Below, in pieces: positions 57,101 to 64,000 of a DNA stretch of 64,000 nt (the first letter of the stretch is position 1; each line of letters begins with the position of its first letter). The translations under genes were made by a program, and so were the position numbers. The notes under the pieces are model-generated. The model did not search any database and was not told the DNA's origin. It saw nothing but the letters and a program-made list of their open reading frames with translations. Source of the DNA: Litomosoides sigmodontis (Eukaryota; Nematoda; Chromadorea; Rhabditida; Onchocercidae); NCBI GenBank assembly GCA_963070105.1, contig OY718807.1, forward strand, positions 7,975,983 to 8,039,982, given 5' to 3'.

Positions 57101-60100
57101 GGAAAATCCAAGCCAAGTCAGTGTTCATAGTTTGATCCGTGTAGCTATTTTGATTGTGTTGGCTCTTTCTTTCAGATTTTTTCAGTCATCTGTGAGGAAT
57201 CGTTGCGGTTTTTCTTTTCATGAGCCCTAGTAATTTTTCATTACTTTTTTCAACTCAGATTACGTTTTTTGCCTTCCTCAAACGTTGAGAAATATAAAGG
57301 TCAAATTTCAGTGAACCGCAACTGCCACCGCAACAGTCGTTGACTATTTCCGAAATTCATGAAGATGATGAAGTGGAAGGTTTTCACCATAATCGCGAGC
57401 AGAGTGTCACAAACTGTTCATTTGATCACATTCATTCTGATAGTTCATCGGATGATAGCGTCGAAAGCCGTAGGGAGAGTTTGAATTCTGCAGAGCATCC
57501 CACTTCAAGGAAATCTGTTCGATATCGAACTGAAGATTCTTGTAAATTTATAATCTTCTTCATGTATTTTAGTCAATAGAATTAGAATTGTATGCACACC
57601 TTAACTCTTGGGATTCAGATCGGATTGGGATTGGAAAGAGAAGAAATAATAAATATCAACGAAACAAGTGCCTTGCTCCGCAAAAAAAACGAGTGAAGCT
57701 TGAAGAAAATGCAGGTAACTGACAAAAGTACCATGACAAGGTTATTTGTTAAGTAAGAGATGATTCATCCAGTTTATTTCTGGTTCCACTTTTTTTTTCT
57801 TTATGTTATTTTTTTATTAAATTGATTTTCATGCAAATGTTTCACGGTTGAATAACAATGCTTTATAGCAAGTGATTCCGTGAACCTTTCTCAATTGAAA
57901 ATTACTAGAAGTGGTCGTGCTGTTAAACCGCGCTTGGCAACGTGGACAGGACAACGAATTATGTACAATGTCCACGGTTCTCCAATAAAAGCTATTGGCA
58001 TTACAACAGATTCTATTTATTCAACAAGTGCTTCAGATGTACTAAAATTTTTCATTAATTTGAGATTAATGTCATGTTGAAATTGGATAAGGAAATTGCT
58101 TATCCATGTACGGAAAATCTTTGAGTTCATGGTTAATAATGAAGAAACAGTAAAGAGAAGCAAACTTATTTCAGAGCTCTTTATCAAGTTTTCGTGAAAT
58201 GACTTTACGAGAGACGATGAGAAAAGGAAGTAAAAAGTCTGACAATATCAACACTAGACGAGTTCCCCTCGTTGCTTACAGTGATAGTGAGAGCTTTTCC
58301 TCTGATGGTGATAATGGAAGATTGACTCCATCTACACCAGTGACGCCTTTCTGCGGAAAACGTGGACACGTAAGTAAATCTTGATCTTTATGAGGTTGAA
58401 AATTGAAATTTGTATGCAAGCTAATATGCTAGAGTTTTCCGACTTTTTTAAATCCTTCCATCACTTTCAGCGTAATTTGCGTCTGATTACGTCGTCACCA
58501 GAAGAAAGTACAAAAAGAAAGACGACAAAAACGCGTAAATTGTGCAAACGTCAAATCAAAGTCAATAAGGGGATTGCTCCAAAGCAGAAGAACATGACTA
58601 CTAAGGGAATTTTTTCGAAATCTAAAATAGGTTCATCTTTTATTTTTGCTTTTTTCAAATAAAATGTGGAACACTACCGAAAACGTACGTTATTAAACTT
58701 TAAAGCACAAAGAAATGACGATGACAAGCAGAACGGCGTGAAGGAAACAATACCGATTGTATCGTTCAGTGATGTGGAATCAGAGAGCGGCATTGTGGAA
58801 AACACAACAGCAGGCAAAATTGCTGATGACGCTGTTACTAAAAATTCAAAAAATGTTAGAACAAAAAAATGGACAGGAAATGATAATACGAGACTGAAAG
58901 TAAATATTTGTTTACCATGGTGTATCACTCTTTCCTTTGATTAGACATCAAAAATTCTTTTGTTTATTGTTTCTCAGTAATGGAAAACAAAGATCAGTAG
59001 CAAGGCACAGTTGGCAAGGAGGGCTCATCATAAAACAGAAATAAAATTTTATGGACTACTTCGTTCAGTTAATAATAGTCATTGCAAGAGAACAAGTACA
59101 GAGCGTTTTAGTTAGCGGTTCGTGCTATATGCCCACAAAATGAAAAAGATTGGGAAAATATTGCTGTATCAATGCGAACACGTACGGCGGAAGAATGCCG
59201 TAAACAAGCACTCGAGGTCCTGAAACTGAATGTTACTCCAAAAGGTAGTAAAGCTGCGGATGTATCAGCTGATGTGGTGGATGCGCTTAGAAAAACCAGA
59301 GTAAGTTTTGTTGCTCTAATTGCGATTATGGACATCGAATTGAAATGGGTATTTCAATGTACACATAGTGGAATACGTGCACAGTGAGCTTGACTATATA
59401 TTTGACGTAACAAAAATTTTCCTGAATACCTTTGCGTATTAATTAGTTCCTTATTTTTTCACGTATTAAAATGTGTATGATAGGTCGGCACGCTTGCATA
59501 TCAGATACAAGCGGATCGATTCACTCGGCAATATCTCAAAGCAGGTGATGGTTCCGACTTTTTCGAGGAAACAATGGATGCCGGTCCAAGTGGAAGAAAA
59601 GTAGCAGTCAGTTATAAAATTGCACTAGATTTTAGTTTCACTTTAATTCGTTTTGTTTCCACGTTTCTCATACAATTTCCATGTTAATCATTCAGTTCTT
59701 CTTGGACAACTATTTTGAACATTTTAGTTGATGCCGTCAGTGACAACTTTCGACTCAGACGATTCATTACTATCTGTTTTGCGTACCCCAACGCCGAAAT
59801 CTGTTCGAAGGAATGTTCGCAGGAGAAAGTTAATTCGCATTCCTGAATCACCAGACTGTGCAACACCGAAAAATGTTCCAAAGGATTCTTATATTCCATT
59901 TAGATTTGATCCAGATGATGAAGTTTACAGGTATGTTTGCTGGCACGGTGTTCTTATTCCTGTAGCAGAGTCTTTATTGTTCTTCTAAACTACAAGAAAA
60001 GCAGTATATTAAAATGTGGAATTGGGCTTAATACGCTGGCTGTAATAATGCTAATTTCATAGTTTTAAAGAAAACAGGAACTGTGAGGTGAAATTTGGAG

Positions 60101-60326
60101 AATTACATCAATTATATTTAGACCGCAATTTTGCAGAGAACAACAGTTACGTTATGTTCACAAAATGTTAAAAGTAAGGAACCAATACGGTAAAAGCCGT
60201 GGAAATGTAACGAAAGCGTCTTTTTTCAAAGATTATCATTTGGATATACCGGTAGCCCCAAGTCAGCAGGACGACAGTGACAAAGAATCATCAGAAGATG
60301 AATATTTTGAAGAGGAAGCGGACTAA
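54200..60326 (+). CDS. knl-2: KNL-2 (Mis18BP1-type CENP-A loading factor) with two SANTA domains and a Myb domain
   Basis: Seventeen exons, 970 residues: 54200-54259, 54523-54718, 55334-55540, 55635-56009, 56344-56446, 56600-56724, 56973-57060, 57312-57541, 57619-57714, 57869-58038, 58175-58369, 58471-58630, 58706-58899, 59112-59300, 59484-59600, 59728-59930, 60122-60326. SANTA 1 spans about 10-110 (LRLWIF, CVEGYR, WRSTAI, GYPKTLIERFKDGFPYEW). SANTA 2 spans about 282-380 (LYNWTIRF, GAYELIGPI, GYPKEFVTQFLNGFPKNW). A CENP-C-like motif is at 506-526. A Myb/SANT domain starts at KKWTGNDNTRLK (722), continuing to W747 and RTRTAEECRKQAL. The acidic Ser-rich linkers and C-terminus resemble chromatin factors. 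KNL-2 deposits CENP-A on centromeric chromatin in nematodes. The ATG directly follows an AG (acaacag), so a trans-splice site or a further upstream exon is possible. The 58631-58705 intron has a weak AAAG acceptor. Confidence 0.9.
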
Positions 60327-62040
60327 TATGTATCATTGCATTCATACTCTATTGGATTAAACTTACACGATCGAAAGACTGCAACTTGCTGTGTTTGCGC
60401 ATCCGCTGATTCAATATTTGAAAAAAATTCTTCGTTAATATTTTAATTAGAAGTAAATCCTTCAGTGCGTTACTTGCATTTGGAGATATTTAAATTTGAA
60501 ATTCAGGGTGTTTCTTTTACTGGGAACTCTATGTGCTATCCCTAACAATCTTCGATCCAGTAAGTCGTAAAAACCCTGATTTATCCTTCTTACAAGATGA
60601 GAGTGAAACATCAATTTATTCGCTGTGGATAGCATTTGGTATAAACAAACTTCTTCTCAAGATTGCATCTCTCTTTCATTTTCTTGACTCAAGCTAGATT
60701 TTCACTCTCGTTTGTGGTGGCTTGACTGCAAAGAACTGGCCACTCTTCTGTACAACAATTTCCAAAAACGTACATTCGACGTACAAAATCAGCATGTATT
60801 GAGAGGCTAAATCACAAAAATTTAACATTGCTTTGCTACACAAATTATAAACATAAAGGTTGTCATGACTGGATGGAACACATACGAAAATTACTTGCAA
60901 AAGGAATTTTTTAGTATGTGTCCAGCAATACGAAGCATCTGACAAGATGCATCTAACTTCTATAATCCGTTCTACCTCAGCAACTAAAGATATAACGCGA
61001 CGATAGTGGAGAGATCGGTGGAAACAATTCCAATATTGAATTTAATTTAAAAATCCTAGTTAAAATCAAAACTCACTTTTTCAAACATGGTGAGATATTC
61101 CAGTAAAGCGGGCGCTAACTGCTAAATTAACTTGGAAGTTTAGGCTGGAGACTGAATTGAGTTCACTGCACGAGTGACACTCTCCTCCTTCGCCCAGAAA
61201 ATCCAAACAGTTGAAGAAAGGCGACTGTCAATAAATGAGAAATAAATTATACAAAATAGGTGTTGCTTAGACCTAATGCTCCAATCAACAGTAGGACTTA
61301 TCAAAAGCAGCGCTTTATAATGCCATCCAGTTTCATAGAGTAAAACCTTCAAATGGCTAACAACAACCATATAAAGTTTGAGTTCCCGCAATTTACAAAT
61401 TGTATAATGATGGAGCGAAAGCGAACGTTGTCACAAGTGGAAAAATCAGTACTCGACTTTCATTCCTGCTCCCCTCAAAATCTTTAATATCATATGGAGG
61501 ACTGTGCATGCACCTGTAGAAATGTACCAGCTGCTTGGCGTTTTTAACTTTATACTGCAGTCTTTGATCTTTTTCTATGTTAAAAAAACGAACGGCTCTT
61601 GAAAACCTCGAAATATCTTACTACAGACGCACACAACAAATGAAATAAGAAATGCTTTTGCGTAGTGTGTGTAAAAACTAGAAATCCATCAGAAAAATAG
61701 GAATGATTCGTAAAAAGCGCCTCCATATAACGATGCGTATAAACAAACACTAGCACATTGCAGTAAGCTTATTCAAGTCATAGAACATTCTAACAAAAGG
61801 CTGATACCATAATAATGATTTTGGTTATGATATTAACTATCTACCAAATGTGTCGGATTAAAGATCTGTTCATCAAAATCTCAGTCATTTTTACTTTAGA
61901 ATGGCTAATTTCCTCAACCAAGCATTAAAATGGCACTAACTTTTGAGCATCACTAATTGAATTAAGACTTTAGCAAAGCTCACTTTTAGCAATGAAAAAT
62001 ATTTACACAGGAAATGAGGAGAAAGATCGCAGCATTCTAA
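60327..62040. other. Convergent intergenic region
   Basis: Gap between the knl-2 stop and the dynamin 3' end, which converge. Contains 3' UTR sequence; no gene or domain seen on either strand. Confidence 0.6.
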
Positions 62041-62047
62041 CTAGAAC

Positions 62048-62112
62048 TCAATAAGGGCGTGAAGGTATTTGCGGTCTGTCTGGTATCCTTGGCGGTACGT
62101 CATTCTGAATCG
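62048..62112 (-). CDS. Candidate alternative C-terminal exon of dynamin
   Basis: On the minus strand, two AG acceptors 8 nt apart (62113-62114 and 62105-62106) lead into a short frame NDVPPRIPDRPQIPSRPY ending in TGA (62048-62050). This is typical proline/arginine-rich SH3-binding sequence, as at the end of animal dynamins. The frame is not in phase with the donor at 63124-63125; that join would instead read a non-proline frame ending at TAG 62041-62043. A missing small exon, or a different donor such as the phase 1 GTGGAC in the preceding exon, would be needed. Confidence 0.5.
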
Positions 62113-63121
62113 CTGAATTGTTATGCACCCGACTGAAACAAAAATCTCTGTTAAAATGCAACAAACATTCGAGACAAGAAACAGCACAATTCACGGTTTC
62201 CCATTTAAAATTACAGTTAGCAAACCGCCTGCACTACTCTATCAGAAGGCATTGCACATAGCACATGTCATACACCACAATAACGACGTAAGATATGTAG
62301 AATGTGATAATTTAAGATGCTCGGTGGTTGATTTCATAATTGCTACCAGCTTTAACTGTGAATATGAGCAATTATCTTATTAAATATTCGCTCAGTAGGA
62401 ATTTCATATGTCTTCATTTGTTAGTTTTACCATGACTTTAGATTGCTTTTCCGTTATCACTTCGGCTACATCATTCAGCAATGTACATCCGTGTTGGATT
62501 TAAGATAATTAAAAAATGTAATTATTACTAAATTCCAACTACACTGTACGAAAAAAACGATTAAAGAAATAATTCCTAACGTTTCAAGTAGTGTATTTGA
62601 ATGGTAAAAAAGTGGTAGCTTATTGCTATTACAACCATAACTATTATAATGCATTCTGCACCAACAACAACAACAGCAATACCATATATAAAAACAAAAC
62701 GACGTGCAACACTAATTTTTTACTACACTACAATAAAAGGTTAAAAAAATATTGACCAATTACCCTTCGATGAATTATTTTGGACGCCTAAATGATTTCA
62801 TAAGTTCACTTAAAAAATAACAGGTGTTGGGCAAATAAAAAAATCGCTTGATATTAGTTCTTCACGCTATTGTGAAAAAGTTTGAAATCTACTACTTAGA
62901 ACAGAATCTTTCTGCATACTTCGTACGATTAAGAAATATTTAATTCCACATATGATAATATCATATGCATCACTTAATACTTGACAAACAAATTTCAAAA
63001 AATAAAGGAAAAAAACCAATGATGTAAGAAATGATGATCTGTGTAATTTCAATTGTTTCCATACAAAACCATATTCGAACAAATTTGAAGCGACTACTGA
63101 AATTTATAACTATATTTTTAC
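62113..63121. other. Dynamin 3' intron or 3' flank
   Basis: AT-rich sequence between the last firm dynamin exon and the candidate terminal exon. If dynamin ends at TAA 63122-63124 this is 3' UTR; otherwise it is an intron. A possible 14-nt microexon near 62212 would restore phase, but I cannot support it. Confidence 0.4.
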
Positions 63122-63822
63122 TTACGTTGGTAGCAACGGAGCAGGAAGTCCACCCGGTGGCCCGGGTAGTGGTCGATTCGCAAGTGAAGATGCGTTCTGA
63201 ACATTCCCCGTTGGTCGCGGCGGCATTGGTGCTGGACGCTGCGCAGTTAATCCACCTCCCATTCCAGGTCGCGGTACCGGAGACGGTCCATTAGATCTGA
63301 AGTTGGTAATTCCCTTTTGTTTGACATTTAACAAAACCAACTTCCTATGTACAATAAAGATTCGAGTAGTTAAACCTTCTGAAGTCAATTACAGCTAAAC
63401 TTATGACTCTGATAGTTTCAAAAACAGTTACCTCAACCAATCACTTGCTACTGCAGGAGGTGCATCAGTTGAAATCGTGGACATATTCACTTCACCAATA
63501 ATTTTTAAAGCTTCCTTGCAAGCATGATACATTCGGAACATTTCCTCTCGTTTCTGTGCTTCGAGCTGACTTTCTTCCATAATAGAGTCCTGGAAAGGAT
63601 GGCTACCATACAACACCAGAAAAATGTATCAAACAAAAATAAGAGGCCGGTTCGTTAAAATAAATATTTAAACAGTCATAAAGAACGAAGAACTCCTCAG
63701 ACTTCACCGCTTTACATAGAGAAAATTATGAAAACCAGAATGAAAAAAGGAAAATCATTAACCGTATCACCAAGCTGATAAAGATTAGCCAAAAGATCGC
63801 CATCGCGCAGAAATTCACTGAC
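63122..63822 (-). CDS. dyn-1: Dynamin, C-terminal part (GED end and proline-rich domain), truncated by window edge
   Basis: Minus-strand exons 63763-63822, 63432-63589, and 63126-63296 (reading on to TAA 63122-63124 if unspliced). The first two encode the end of the GTPase effector domain ([51 protein letters not shown]). The last is the proline-rich domain ([38 protein letters not shown]), which binds SH3 partners such as amphiphysin and endophilin. The GTPase, stalk and PH domains lie beyond 64000. Dynamin cuts endocytic vesicles from the plasma membrane. The final donor CCAAC|GTAAGT overlaps the in-frame TAA, so retention of that intron gives a natural short tail while splicing would give a longer one. 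63823-64000 appears to be intron. Confidence 0.93.
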
Positions 63823-64000
63823 CTGAAAAGTAAGTTATGATTAAAAAACAAACAGTGAGAAAAAACTTGATTTCCTTTTCAATTTTATTTTCAATTTATA
63901 TTCTTCGATGTATGTGTAATCCGGAATGCTATTAACTATTCAGATTGTGGCAATGAAACAAACTTTTCGGATATTATGGTGTCGCTTCGCAGCACCCTTT

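Noticed and set aside
60694..61391. Two 83-codon minus-strand frames between knl-2 and dynamin
   Set aside because: No domain, no splice support; composition like the flanking non-coding DNA.

Overview
The window is AT-rich eukaryotic DNA with compact exons, introns of roughly 40 bp to 3 kb, and 3' splice sites of the TTTTCAG type. Several start codons lie 0-35 nt behind a 3' splice site, as expected for spliced-leader trans-splicing. Protein matches are clearly nematode-like: FIGL-1 shares long blocks with the Caenorhabditis protein, and KNL-2 is present. Extreme AT content, long introns and huge AAT arrays fit a parasitic clade III (filarial-like) nematode. That placement is inference, not proof.

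Layout. 1-8.7 kb is repeat-rich and has no secure gene. 8.7-15.0 kb (+) holds the 3' part of a C2H2 zinc-finger gene whose 5' end I cannot find, with a possible alternative terminal exon inside one intron. 15.0-18.7 kb is non-coding. 18.66-20.82 kb (-) is an LHPP-type HAD phosphatase. 22.3-22.9 kb (+) is Mediator subunit MED20. 23.2-30.2 kb (-) is a 13-exon H+/myo-inositol transporter (SLC2A13/HMIT type). 31.8-35.1 kb (-) is ZGPAT (CCCH plus G-patch). 35.7-40.0 kb (-) is the AAA ATPase FIGL-1. 40-48.7 kb is non-coding and carries a 31-bp hairpin and large TTG and CTA/CTG arrays. 48.7-52.1 kb (+) is a three-finger C2H2 gene. 54.2-60.3 kb (+) is KNL-2. 62.0-64.0 kb (-) is the 3' end of dynamin, which runs off the right edge.

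The genes are housekeeping or regulatory: nuclear transcription (MED20, ZGPAT, two C2H2 proteins), genome maintenance and centromere function (FIGL-1, KNL-2), membrane transport and endocytosis (HMIT, dynamin) and a small phosphatase. I see no single pathway linking them. FIGL-1 and ZGPAT are same-strand neighbours 0.6 kb apart and might share an operon. I assembled all exon models by hand from splice sites, reading phase and family similarity; phases close throughout LHPP, HMIT, ZGPAT, FIGL-1 and KNL-2.

The strongest novelty is KNL-2: it appears to contain two SANTA domains sharing an intron position and phase, plus a CENP-C-like motif and a C-terminal Myb/SANT domain. Other points of interest are a miRNA-like hairpin, an alternative exon that would split a zinc finger, an apparent AT-AG intron, a GC-AG intron, and several short duplications that fall on splice or start signals.
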